64,000 bases of DNA from Dallia pectoralis. Its lineage: Eukaryota; Chordata; Actinopteri; Esociformes; Umbridae. The position numbers and the translations under genes were made by a program. How positions within the stretch are numbered: the stretch's first letter is position 1; every line of letters starts with the position of its first letter. The notes under the pieces were generated by a model, which was not told the origin of the DNA, did no database searches, and worked only from the letters and a program-made list of their open reading frames with translations. Below, in pieces: positions 31,372 through 42,204 of this stretch. Location: NCBI GenBank assembly GCA_029465975.1, contig CM055739.1:12110151-12174150 (forward strand), written 5' to 3'.

Positions 31372-31760
31372 CCTCCCACTGCTGCTTCCCATAGTCCACA
31401 ATCATTTCCATAGTCTTGCAGACGTTGAGAAAGAGCTTATTGTCTCGGCACCATGTTGCCGATTCACATCGCTCCTCTGTAAGCAGTCTTATTGTTGTTA
31501 TAGATGAGACCCAGGATTGTGGTGTCGTCGGCAAACTCAAAGATTACATTGGAACTGCGTCCCTGCATGCTCAGGGTGTCCATGAGAGGACAGAATACTC
31601 GGCTCTGAGGTGCTCCGGTGCACAGCGCAGTACAGAAGAGGTGGTTTCGCCCCTGCTCACCACCTGAGGTCTGCGCATCTGAAATCCAATGGATCCAGAT
31701 GCAAAGTGAGATGTTAAGACCCAGGGTCCCGAGCTTATGGATCGAGCTTGTTGGGCACAT
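31372..31760 (-). pseudogene. LINE reverse-transcriptase fragment
   Basis: The minus strand reads CTGAPQSRVFCPLMDTL and NVIFEFADDTTILGLI, matching the RT motifs (G)xPQG and FADD of non-LTR retrotransposons. A shifted frame continues with ADDT-downstream sequence DNKLFLNVCKTMEMIVDY. It is frameshifted and cut by the adjacent hAT element. Confidence 0.75.
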
Positions 31761-32149
31761 TAGTGTTGAATGCTGAACTGTAGTCTACTTACAGCATCCT
31801 CTGGTGTGTGTGTCAACACTCTAGCGGTCGGTGTGGCAGCACCTGCGGGCGGTATTCGGCGGTCGTCCTCTCCGGCTTATTAGTCATCACCGAACCCCCC
31901 CCTGCAGATCTTGTTCAGTCTCGTCATCACTGGTGTCCATTATCTCATTAGAGGTGTTTCGGTTTGTCTTTGTGTGGAATTGTTCTATGTTGCGTGTGGT
32001 TATATCACCGACTCTAATTGATAGAGCTCGTTGCTTTAAACATTAATTTACTGAGTGCGCTGCATCAATTTTATTCTAAGTATTAGCGTGTTTACGCTCT
32101 ACACCGTTATTCGGGTTATTCCGGTCTAAATAAAGACAACCAGAACGCT

Positions 32150-32410
32150 CTCCGTGGTCCTGACTGGCTTCCATCCTTCCATCCTTCCGTCAATGCTGCT
32201 GAACTGTACTTCATATACCTCATCCTGTATAACTTGACCCTGTATTGCCTTATTGTGTCACATTGCTATTTGCATTCTTGCGTTCTATCTATTGTGTACC
32301 TGTATGTTGTCCTGCACACTTCGCCTTATCTTGGCCAGGTGGCCGTTGCAAATCAAAATCTGTTCTCAATCGGCCTACTTGGTTAAATAAAGGTAAAATA
32401 AAAATAAATA
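32150..32410 (+). repeat. LINE 3' end
   Basis: Contains TATCTTGGCCAGGTGGCC, then GGTTAAATAAAGGTAAAATA, matching the 3' tail of the LINEs at 49150-50690 and 62120-63390. No coding part is attached. Confidence 0.7.
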
Positions 32411-32429
32411 AAAGAAGACAAATGGAGAT

Positions 32430-33930
32430 CAATTGCATGTGAACACCTCGTATAAAGAGGTGAAAAGGCAAAGTTTGAAGATCTGGTTCACCTCTTAAAG
32501 GCAAGCCAGAGTGGCACTGGACTCTATTCCCCAAATTTTGCCGCCACCACAGTTACTCCAGCAGCTAGAAAACATAGATGACAGAGGTTGTCACGAATGT
32601 GAATGGAAGATCAGCACAACACAAAGGATGATTTCTATTAACCATGTTTGTTTTGTGATGCATGGGAACCGCCTATAGAAACCTGCCGCCGCCTGATGTA
32701 GAAACCACGTAAAGAAAAGATTGACTTCCTCAAAGGAATTAGTAACGCATGTTTAAACAAAGATCCCATGAGTGATACATCCAGAAGGCACCTTACCTGT
32801 CAATCATGTCAGAGAAAACACTCAACACTCCTACATATCGAGAGCTGGGATGCCCTACTGAAGGATTAGAGCACTGTAACTAAGAATGCACATGCCAATT
32901 ATGTGCTATTGCAAGGCTCGACCTTAAAAACGCATTGCTTGGTGTCATACTTGGTTTCCATTTCCAAGAACCCGTGGCACTAATGGTGGATATCGAGGAA
33001 TGTTTCACCAAGTCAACGAACTACGCCCTCGAGAAAACTGCTGATGACAACGAGGGAAAAGCTAGCTAAGATGTCCATAACAATATGCAAAGAAACCACT
33101 CTGTAGATGACTGTCTAAAGTCTGTACCCAATGAAACACAAGCCATTTAGCTGACTAGAGAACTCAGCACTGGGTGTGCAACCGGTGGATTTAAGCTCAC
33201 AAAGTGGATCAGCAACAGCCGTTCCGTTCTGGCTTCGATTCCCGATGAAGAAAAGGCCAAATTGGTCAAACAGTTGAACCTTGACCGAGACAACCTCCCG
33301 GTGGAACAAGCTCTTGGAATTCTGTGGAATGTTGAAACTGCTACATTTTCATACAAAATTGTTGTAAAGCAGCAACCGTTTACCAGAAGAGGCAGACTGT
33401 CTGTAGCAAATTCGGTCTCTTTGGGATTTCTAGCCCCATTGGTTCTGCCTGCTTAAAAGATCCTTCAGAGTCAACTACGGATGGGACGAGAATATCCCAG
33501 AGATCCTTGCCCAGCCCTGGCTGGAATGGTTAAGTGACCTAAGTAAACTATCTTCTTTCCACGTCAGCAGATCTCAGAAGATCTTTTCAATGCAGAGAAA
33601 GCACGTGTATGCGATGTCCAGTCACAGTATTTTCAAGACGAGATTTCGGCACTGATAGTGAATGATGCGTATGGAAATGTAGTTCTATCTACAGGTTAGA
33701 CCATGTGTTGATAGACAGAGTTCTATGAGTTGGAGGAAGACTGGGTGGAATGGCAATGCTGATAGAAGATAAGCACCCAGTGATCCTGCCTGAAGAGAGC
33801 CAACCAATCCAAGCTACTTCTGAGGCACATCCACGAGGAGGTGGGTCACTGCGGGAGAAGCCAAATGCTCTCTAAACTCAGACATAAGTACTGGGTCATT
33901 AGAGCCAATTCTTTTGAGCCGGGCAGTAAA
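32430..33930 (+). pseudogene. BEL/Pao retrotransposon remnant
   Basis: Broken frames in one direction resemble BEL/Pao polyprotein. At about 32460 there is a gag-like FEDLVHLLKASQSGTGLYS, and at about 32790-32850 a knuckle-like HLTCQSCQRKHSTLLHI. At 33270-33460 comes a pol segment LPVEQALGILWNVETATFSY then RRGRLSVANSVSLGFLAPLV. At 33825-33905 an integrase zinc region reads VGHCGRSQMLSKLRHKYWV. Stops and frameshifts occur throughout. No LTRs were identified. Confidence 0.75.
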
Positions 33931-34367
33931 GGACATGTGCGGCGTGTCAGAGTGATAATTAAAAACATTCTGGAACGGCCAATCAGCAAGCTGTGTCTTC
34001 TGTTGGAAGACTCGGATCCACAGTCACAGTACGACGATATGGACCTCAAACAGTTTATTGTTATTTTGACGACATGGTGTTTATATTTTGTTTGGACCGC
34101 TAATTGAGCTCCTGAAGTTTGAATAATTGTCATACTGTGTGTTATGGACAAATAGGGAAAAGCCCTAAAACTATTCACTATAGAGAATAATTAATGTTAT
34201 TATATGTGGAAATCATTACGTTCAGAAGCATGATGTTTAGAAGCATCATTCATGATTAGTGTCAACTTTACCTTTAAATTACGTTTAGGCCAGTATGAAC
34301 TTGTCGAAGTCTACCTGTATGTTTAAGAGAGGGAACTACGTGAGCAGGGGGAGGAGAGATTGACTAG
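33931..34367. other. No feature recognised
   Basis: AT-rich sequence between the BEL/Pao remnant and a minisatellite, without convincing coding or repeat signal. Confidence 0.4.
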
Positions 34368-34940
34368 ATGGAAGCAGCGTGCACCACAGTGAACATAGAT
34401 GTAAGTAGCGCGCACCACAGTGAACATAGATGTAAGCAGCGTGCACCACAGTGAACGTAGATGTAAGCAGCGTGCACCACAGTGAACGTAGATGTAAGCA
34501 ACGCGCACCACAGTGAACGTAGATGTAAGCAACGCGCACCACAGTGAACGTAGATGTAAGCAACGCGCACCACAGTGAACGTAGATGTAAGCAACGCGCA
34601 CCACAGTGAACGTAGATGTAAGCAACGCGCACCACAGTGAACGTAGATGTAAGCAGCGCGCACCACAGTGAACGTAGATGTAAGCAGCGTGCACCACAGT
34701 GAACGTAGATGGAAGCAGCGCGCACCACAGTGAACGTAGATGTAAGCAGCGTGCACCACAGTGAACGTAGATGTAAGCAGCGTGCACCACAGTGAACGTA
34801 GATGGAAGCAGCGCGCACCACAGTGAACGTAGATGTAAGCAGCGTGCACCACAGTGAACGTAGATGTAAGCAGCGTGCACCACAGTGAACGTAGATGTAA
34901 GCAGCTTTCCCCACAGTGAACGTAGATGTAAGCAGCTTTC
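34368..34940. repeat. 31-bp minisatellite, about 18 copies
   Basis: The unit is GCACCACAGTGAACGTAGAT plus GTAAGCAGCGC, with GCGTGC/GCGCGC and GTAAGC/GGAAGC variants. Because 31 is not a multiple of 3, all three minus-strand frames cycle through the same 31-residue pattern. Those frames are not genes. Confidence 0.96.
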
Positions 34941-35243
34941 CCCTCTACACCTTGCGTGTCATCAATTAATATTGAGTACTGCACAACTGGTCAATCCCTG
35001 ATGAATATTGCAATGCCGCTCACGATCATATTGCCCAAGCATGTTGCCCAAGCTCATTTTGGGCCTGTGTCCCAGCATAACCATGACAACGGGATAACCA
35101 AGTCGAGAGAGCGAGATCATCCATTGACATGTATTGAAAAGGCTGATAAACACTCCTGTCATTTGCCTCATGACATTAAAAGGGTACAGCCTGCCTAGCT
35201 AGACAATGCACTGAACTCACAATCTTCTCAGGACAATGCCCTG

Positions 35244-35700
35244 TGTCACGTCCCAGTAGGAGACGAAGGAGGAATCCGGACAAGAGAGGACGACGTTTAT
35301 TTGCTTTCGTTTAATAATTACGAATAGTCAGTTGGAAAATAATAACGAAAGTGACGCAGCGCTAATAATCAGTCCCTTTAGGGGAATACAGACATAAGGA
35401 TCAATTGAACAATTTAAGTCAATACAAGGCAAACGTAACATGCAACAACACCTCACAAAGACCGGGCCAAACACAGTGGACGTATATACGTGACTAAGGG
35501 ATAATGGACACCAGGTGTGTGATGATGACGAGACAGACAAAGTGATGAGAAAAGGGGCGGTGGCACTAGTAAGCCGGTGACGACGACCACTAAGCCTGTC
35601 CATTGATGGCTGTAGACTGGCTTCGGGAGGAGCTGTCACCGGATTGGCAACACCCTGCCTCTTGCGGTTTGGATGCCCAGGCACAAGCCTTTCTGTGTCC
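35244..35700. repeat. LTR-like fragment
   Basis: Starts TGTCACGTCCCAGTAGGAGA, the TGTCACG form shared by the other LTRs here, and contains GGACACCAGGTGTGTGATGA. The other end was not defined. Confidence 0.4.
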
Positions 35701-36925
35701 TGTCTCTATTTGCATTGCATATCGACCCATAACTAAACCTTAAGATTGGAGGTAAGCAAAGCTTGTTTCCAGTTATTAAATCCCTTGAACGGGAAAAAAA
35801 CGGGTTCTACTTCTTTTCTCATATAGGGGATATTTTCATTGTGAATGTTTTGACACACTAGAGACATAAAACCGCTTTAAAGCAGGGGCTACAATGAATC
35901 AATGGAACCAATCCTCTTAAATACACAAACAACATTCCACATTTATTACTAACGCAAATATACTCAGAAGGGTCTTTTGTTAAATCTCAGTGTTAGTCGC
36001 TAAATGCTAACAATAAGTAATTATTACAGCCACAACTTGCTTCAGACGAAATCTCAAAACTACAGTAATCTAGAAGGTTAATTGTTAAAATATGTTTTTA
36101 ATACCTCATCTTCAAGTACTTCTGTTTAATAAACTTTCCCAGAAATAAACTAAGTTCTACAAGAACGAATCCGTCCACACTGTCATGCAAAGTCTGGTGG
36201 TTATTTGGTTGCTGGGTGAAAGAAAGTCAACTTGTTCAAAATGCAGTACCCTTTAACATCATTTACACCTCAAACTTGTTTATCCAATGTTTTGGAACAG
36301 TTTAAATAAATAAAAATGGCTTCATGGGACACTTTAGTACCCACTGAAAATAAGACACTTCTTATTCCAGTTGTCTGCGTATCCTCACGACTGACCAAAC
36401 AAAATCTACAAAATGTATCTACTTTTATGGATTCCTAAAACCCAGTATATGGAATGGAGACTATGGTTTTCAAGTACCTGAATGTCTTTTAAAAGTGGTC
36501 GCAAAAAATATTTTGTGATCTTTGCCAAAAGTACTTACTTTCTTAGACAGCAAGTGTAGATAAAATAGCTTAAAGAGAGAGAACAAACTACTCTCTAAAT
36601 CAACTTAGAAGTCACATAGAAGTCTCTGTCTCTCAGAAATTAAGATGGCAGAAATTTAAATCTGAACATGTTTTATTACAGTCCCTGAACAATCAGTGGA
36701 AAACCCACAGAGGATGCTGTTCCAGTAGATCTGATTCCAGCAGTTAAGGAGTCACGGACACGAACATTTTAAATGTAAAGTAAATGTAAAAGTAAAGACA
36801 CATCAGATGCAAATTAATGTGTTTCTTGACTTTTTGTTTTGCGTGTTAACAAGTTTGTCCTTGAAGGGAATAATATGCTTAAGGAAATTCTGGCGCTTAT
36901 AAATCCAGTATAAGTCAAGTGGAGA
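35701..36925. other. AT-rich intergenic stretch, no feature recognised
   Basis: No gene-like frame, repeat unit or splice-flanked exon stood out. Confidence 0.4.
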
Positions 36926-36927
36926 AA

Positions 36928-37362
36928 TGATCACGACCAGAACAATAAACCCGATTGCAGACACAGATGGCGAAGACCGGATTAGCAACAATAATAGTGT
37001 ATAAAAGGGTTAATCCGTAGACGTGGTGATGGGCAGGCAGAGTTCGGTACACAGGAGTAGGCTGGTTCGTTGTCGATGGGCAGGCGATGGTCAAGGCTGG
37101 TACGTAGCAGGATTGTACAGAGGGAGTCAGGCAGGCTTGGAAACAGGAAACGGAAACGGTCAAACACTGGGAACCGAGAACCAAAGCAGGTAACACGGGA
37201 CAGGAGATTATGAAAACAGCATGTACAAAGACAAATGCTCATGCAACAGGTAACAGAAATTGCTGACATATAAAACCCAGGGAACAATCAGTACATGGGG
37301 AACATCTGCTGGAAAGAGGTAGAGACAATGACAAGCCAGGTGAGACAGTATCAGGTTGTGAC
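36928..37362. repeat. LTR-like repeat copy 1 (probable solo LTR)
   Basis: Runs from TCACGACCAGAACAATAAAC to GGTTGTGACA. About 37038-37200 is nearly identical to 52369-52540. The ends and the AATAAA suggest a solo LTR, but no target duplication was confirmed. Confidence 0.5.
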
Positions 37363-38371
37363 AGAAATAATTTTCAAAAACTAAGAACAATGAGAACAAA
37401 AAGATGCTGCAACTCAAGTGTGATATGTGTGATTTCCTTATTCACTACACAGCATTATTTTGTTAACACGCAAACAAAACCTCAATAGACACATTCATTT
37501 GCAACTGATTTTTGATTACATTTTGCTAGCTAGCTTGGCAGCAAACATATCATATTGCTGTTTGTGAACTTCTCATATGTATAATATAAAACAAACTTCC
37601 TTTCCACTAATTGTACAGTGGCTGTAATAAAAAATAGTTCAGATAAAAATTTCTGCCATCTTAATTTCTGAATGACAGTGACTTCTAGGTGCAATTATAT
37701 TGGAACACACACTTACCCACTCCATTGGACTAGGCTAACATACAGAAGCCTTTATATGAATTAAAATGTATGTATCACCTCGTATCAGCCCTTTTTCTCT
37801 TCCGTTAAGTTCATGATTTACAGCCGGACTAAGCATCGCCATTCCTCATTCTAGTTCACTGTTGTTTTTATTTAGGTTAGCATAATGTTCTCACACAAAG
37901 ATGGCGGTAATGTCAGTGTTGACAATGTCAGTGTTGAAATGATCAATACAGTTGGCATCCAGTTTGGTAGGATGACACCTGACTATACCTGTTTACTTTC
38001 CAACCGGCCTACATATGAAAACAATAGAAATGTACCTGATGTATGAACAAACGGCAATGAATCGTCGTGGCAATCACTAAATGGGAAAAGTAGAATATTT
38101 GACACTGTAGAACATTTTCACGCGTAACGCTTTATTCAAGATATATAAACCAGAAGCAGTTAACCACACTTCATGCAGAGTCGGTCAAGGGCTCCCCTAT
38201 GAAGAGGGAGCTCAGACCGATAGAGATTTTGAGACAGCCCACTGTGTCTTCCACCTATACATGTTGTTGCACATTTAGGGTACTTTATAACAAGATATCT
38301 ACAGGCCTTCAGGAATTAGCCGAAGCGCCTCTATCTGGAGGAGGCACAACTCATACCAGTAGAAAGAGCAG
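37363..38371. other. Intergenic stretch, no feature recognised
   Basis: No convincing exon, RNA gene or repeat unit was seen between the LTR-like repeat and the next minisatellite. Confidence 0.4.
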
Positions 38372-38712
38372 AGAAATGGAAAATGGCAGAGCAGAGAAAT
38401 GGGAAATGGCAGAGCAGAGAAATGGGAAATGGCAGAGCAGAGAAATGGGAAATGGCAGAGCAGAGAAATGGGAAATGGCAGGGCAGAGAAATGGGAAATG
38501 GCAGGGCAGAGAAATGGGGAAATGGCAGAGCAGAGAAATGGGAAATGGCAGAGCAGAGAAATGGGAAATGGCAGAGCAGAGAAATGGGGAAATGGCAGAG
38601 CAGAGAAATGGGGAAATGGCAGAGCAGAGAAATGGGAAATGGCAGAGCAGAGAAATGGGGAAATGGCAGAGCTGGGAAATGGCAGAGCAGAGAAATGGGA
38701 AATGGCAGAGCA
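38372..38712. repeat. 23/24-bp minisatellite, about 15 copies
   Basis: The unit is GCAGAGCAGAGAAATGGGAA plus ATG, with a 24-bp form that has one extra G. The mix of 23- and 24-bp units rotates the reading frame, so the frames open here are not genes. Confidence 0.95.
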
Positions 38713-38865
38713 GAGAGAGGAAATTGCCGTAAAAATAATAATAATAAAAATAAACAATGTGATTTAATTGTAATATGGCATAAGAACATTTCTACCACAG
38801 AACTCTGACTGACCTGTTGATGGCTTGTTTGGGGCGTTACTAACCTAAATCTAACATGTGGTGAT

Positions 38866-39003
38866 TGTCCGGTAGATGGTAAGACAAAGAACCGGAAGGC
38901 CAACTGAACCAGAGCAGATATCTGTTGACCACACGAAGATGAAGGACTCCACTACGACTTATGAGAGATTTGACGGGGAGGTGGAAAATCCCACAACTGA
39001 CAG
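38866..39003 (+). other. Possible exon of an unrecognised gene
   Basis: An ATG at 38939 opens MKDSTTTYERFDGEVENPTT in frame to a GTAAAT donor at 39004. The composition is protein-like, but no downstream exon is seen before the 24-bp array at 39411 and I do not recognise the sequence. It may be a chance frame. Confidence 0.15.
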
Positions 39004-39410
39004 GTAAATCCAACTTTTAATGGGTACATTACAGACTGGTTACTTCACTAATAAATACATGTGTATTTAATAGGTTTGTGTGGTTGTTCTACTTAATAGT
39101 ATCTCTAAATGGGGCATTTCAGCCAGAGAGATATTCCATCATTTGAAAAAGCTACAGAACTAGTGATAACAATCAGCACAATGTTTAATCACTGAACCAT
39201 CTGGTAAACCTATAGATTTTAAATAGGTTTGTCAGCAAATACTGTAAAATGTGTGTGCGTGCGCATGCGCGCGTGTGTGAACTTCCAAATTCCAACTAAC
39301 CACACACTGATTGATTTCACATAGTGGTAGCCTTACAATAAGTCACATTCTGTTAACATGGTGCAACACAGAGAGCAAGGAAGAAGAAAAGGTCCGTTAG
39401 AGGGGTGTTT

Positions 39411-41309
39411 GACATGGGAACTGTCGTAGAGGTGGACATGGGAACTGTCATAGAGGTGGACATGGGAACTGTCATAGAGGTGGGCATGGGACCTGTCATA
39501 GAGGTGGACATGGGAACTGTCATAGAGGTGGACATGGGAACTGTCATAGAGGTGGACATGGGAACTGTCATAGAGGTGGACATGGGAACTGTCATAGAGG
39601 TGGACATGGGAACTGTTATAGAGGTGGACATGGGAACTGTCATAGAGGTGGACATGGGAACTGTCATAGAGGTGGACATGGGAACTGTTATAGAGGTGGA
39701 CTTGGGAACTGTCATAAAGGTGGACATGGGAACTGTCATAGAGGTGGACATGGGAACTGTTATAGAGGTGGACTTGGGAACTGTCATAAAGGTGGACATG
39801 GGAACTGTCATAGAGGTGGACATGGGAACTGTCATAGAGGTGGACATGGGAACTGTCATAGAGGTGGACATGGGAACTGTCATAGTGGTGGACATGGGAA
39901 CTGTCATAGAGGTGGACATGGGAACTGTCATAGAGGTGGACATGGGAACTGTTATAGAGGTGGACATGGGAACTGTTATAGAGGTGGACTTGGGAACTGT
40001 CATAAAGGTGGACATGGGAACTGTCATAGAGGTGGACATGGGACCTGTCATAGAGGTGGACATGGGAACTGTTATAGAGGTGGACATGGGACCTGTCATA
40101 GAGGTGGACATGGGAACTGTCATAGAGGTGGACATGGGAACTGTCATAGAGGTGGACATGGGAACTGTCATAGAGGTGGACATGGGAACTGTCATAGAGG
40201 TGGACATGGGAACTGTCATAGAGGTGGACATGGGAACTGTCATAGAGGTGGACATGGGAACTGTTATAGAGGTGGACATGGGAACTGTCATAGAGGTGGA
40301 CATGGGAACTGTAATAGAGGTGGACATGGGAACTGTCATAGAGGTGGACATGGGACCTGTCATATAGGTGGACATGGGAACTGTCATAGAGGTGGACATG
40401 GGAACTGTCATAGAGGTGGACATGGGAACTGTCATAGAGGTGGACATGGGAACTGTCATAGAGGTGGACATGGGACCTGTTATAGAGGTGGACATGGGAA
40501 CTGTCATAGAGGTGGACATGGGAACTGTCATAGAGGTGGACATGGGAACTGTCATAGAGGTGGACATGGGAACTGTCATAGAGGTGGACATGGGAACTGT
40601 TATAGAGGTGGACATGGGAACTGTCATAGAGGTGGACATGGGAACTGTCATAGAGGTGGACATGGGAACTGTCATAGAGGTGGACATGGGAACTGTTATA
40701 GAGGTGGACTTGGGAACTGTCATAAAGGTGGACATGGGAACTGTCATAGAGGTGGACATGGGAACTGTTATAGAGGTGGACTTGGGAACTGTCATAAAGG
40801 TGGACATGGGAACTGTCATAGAGGTGGACATGGGAACTGTCATAGAGGTGGACATGGGAACTGTCATAGAGGTGGACATGGGAACTGTCATAGTGGTGGA
40901 CATGGGAACTGTCATAGAGGTGGACATGGGAACTGTCATAGAGGTGGACATGGGAACTGTTATAGAGGTGGACATGGGAACTGTTATAGAGGTGGACTTG
41001 GGAACTGTCATAAAGGTGGACATGGGAACTGTCATAGAGGTGGACATGGGACCTGTCATAGAGGTGGACATGGGAACTGTTATAGAGGTGGACATGGGAC
41101 CTGTCATAGAGGTGGACATGGGAACTGTCATAGAGGTGGACATGGGAACTGTCATAGAGGTGGACATGGGAACTGTCATAGAGGTGGACATGGGAACTGT
41201 CATAGAGGTGGACATGGGAACTGTCATAGAGGTGGACATGGGAACTGTCATAGAGGTGGACATGGGAACTGTCATAGAGGTGGACATGGGAACTGTCATA
41301 GAGGTGGGT
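39411..41309. repeat. 24-bp minisatellite, about 79 copies, with 1,008-bp higher-order repeat
   Basis: The unit is GACATGGGAACTGTCATAGA plus GGTG, with recurring variants (GGACCT, TTATAG, CATAAAG, CTTGGG). The order of variants repeats: the GACATGGGACC unit at 40035 and its neighbours recur at 41043, exactly 1,008 bp or 42 units later. A 747-codon frame on the minus strand and two frames of over 300 codons on the plus strand span it only because 24 is a multiple of 3. Confidence 0.96.
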
Positions 41310-41429
41310 ATGGGCACCAACACAGGGGTCCGAGAGGTGGGCATAGGGCTAGAGAGTGAGGCAGAACTCTTGTCTCTAATGAAGTCCGAGCCACGATGGT
41401 TGATCATGTGGTGAACTGAGGCCTTACCA

Positions 41430-42019
41430 TGGCAGAGGCTGGCAGTCGTGGTTTTGCTGAGACAGAACCCAAACGCAGACTGGATCAATGGTGTGCTACA
41501 ATTATAATTATTGAGTGACAAAAACAGAACAAGAGTGGTCCAGAGATCCTTGTGCTTGAGCTGGTAGTTCTTCCGGAGTCTCAGTAGTGGAACCAAACGT
41601 GCAAATACTGGAGTGGCGAGGTCAGGCAGGAAAACTGGTGAGTGCAGAGTGGAATCCTTGGCGGAGGAATACAGTCACAGAACAGGCGAGCAAAAACATC
41701 AGAGCGACAAGGTAAAACCATAAACTAGCAGAATCTTCGAATCAAAGTTATCTCCTCATGAACAAAAACCTACTAATGTGGTTTAACGATCCGGCAGGGA
41801 CAGGATGTCAGGACTGCTCCTAAATACCCTCCTGGTTGTAGACAGGAGCCAGGTGTGTGATTGCAGCATAGGGAACAGTTGCGCGTCCTCCAGGCCCAAG
41901 CCCCGTTGCCATGGCACCCGGAACAAAGATAGACACACAGGACACTACACATAACGCAGACCACGGACAAAACGACAACATGGAAACACCAAACCTGGTC
42001 AGGGCGCAGCCGCCGTGAC
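41430..42019 (-). repeat. LTR-like fragment next to the array
   Basis: Ends GCAGCCGCCGTGACA on the plus strand, the same CGTGACA terminus as the other LTRs. It contains AGGAGCCAGGTGTGTGATTG, typical of LTR leader sequence. The other end was not located. The neighbouring 24-bp array could lie inside the same element. Confidence 0.4.
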
Positions 42020-42204
42020 AATTAGTCCTGATTATAAAAACATAAACTGTCAATTCTATCATCCAGACTTTTCACCAAGAAAGATCACCTCTGTAATTGT
42101 GTGGGAAAATGTTATGTTCCGCCATGCAGTAGTGGTTAAAGCATGGTTTCTGGCACCTCCCAGATTCATAACTCTCTTCCTGCCCTTGTACTCTCCATTA
42201 CTCA

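Noticed and set aside
34323..34984. Three overlapping minus-strand frames of about 190-206 codons
   Set aside because: The 31-bp period cycles one pattern through all three frames, which is a repeat signature and not coding.
39353..41596. 747-codon minus-strand frame of MSTSMTVP repeats as a protein gene
   Set aside because: The frame is open only because the array period is 24 bp. Plus-strand frames are equally open and no promoter, splice or domain evidence exists.
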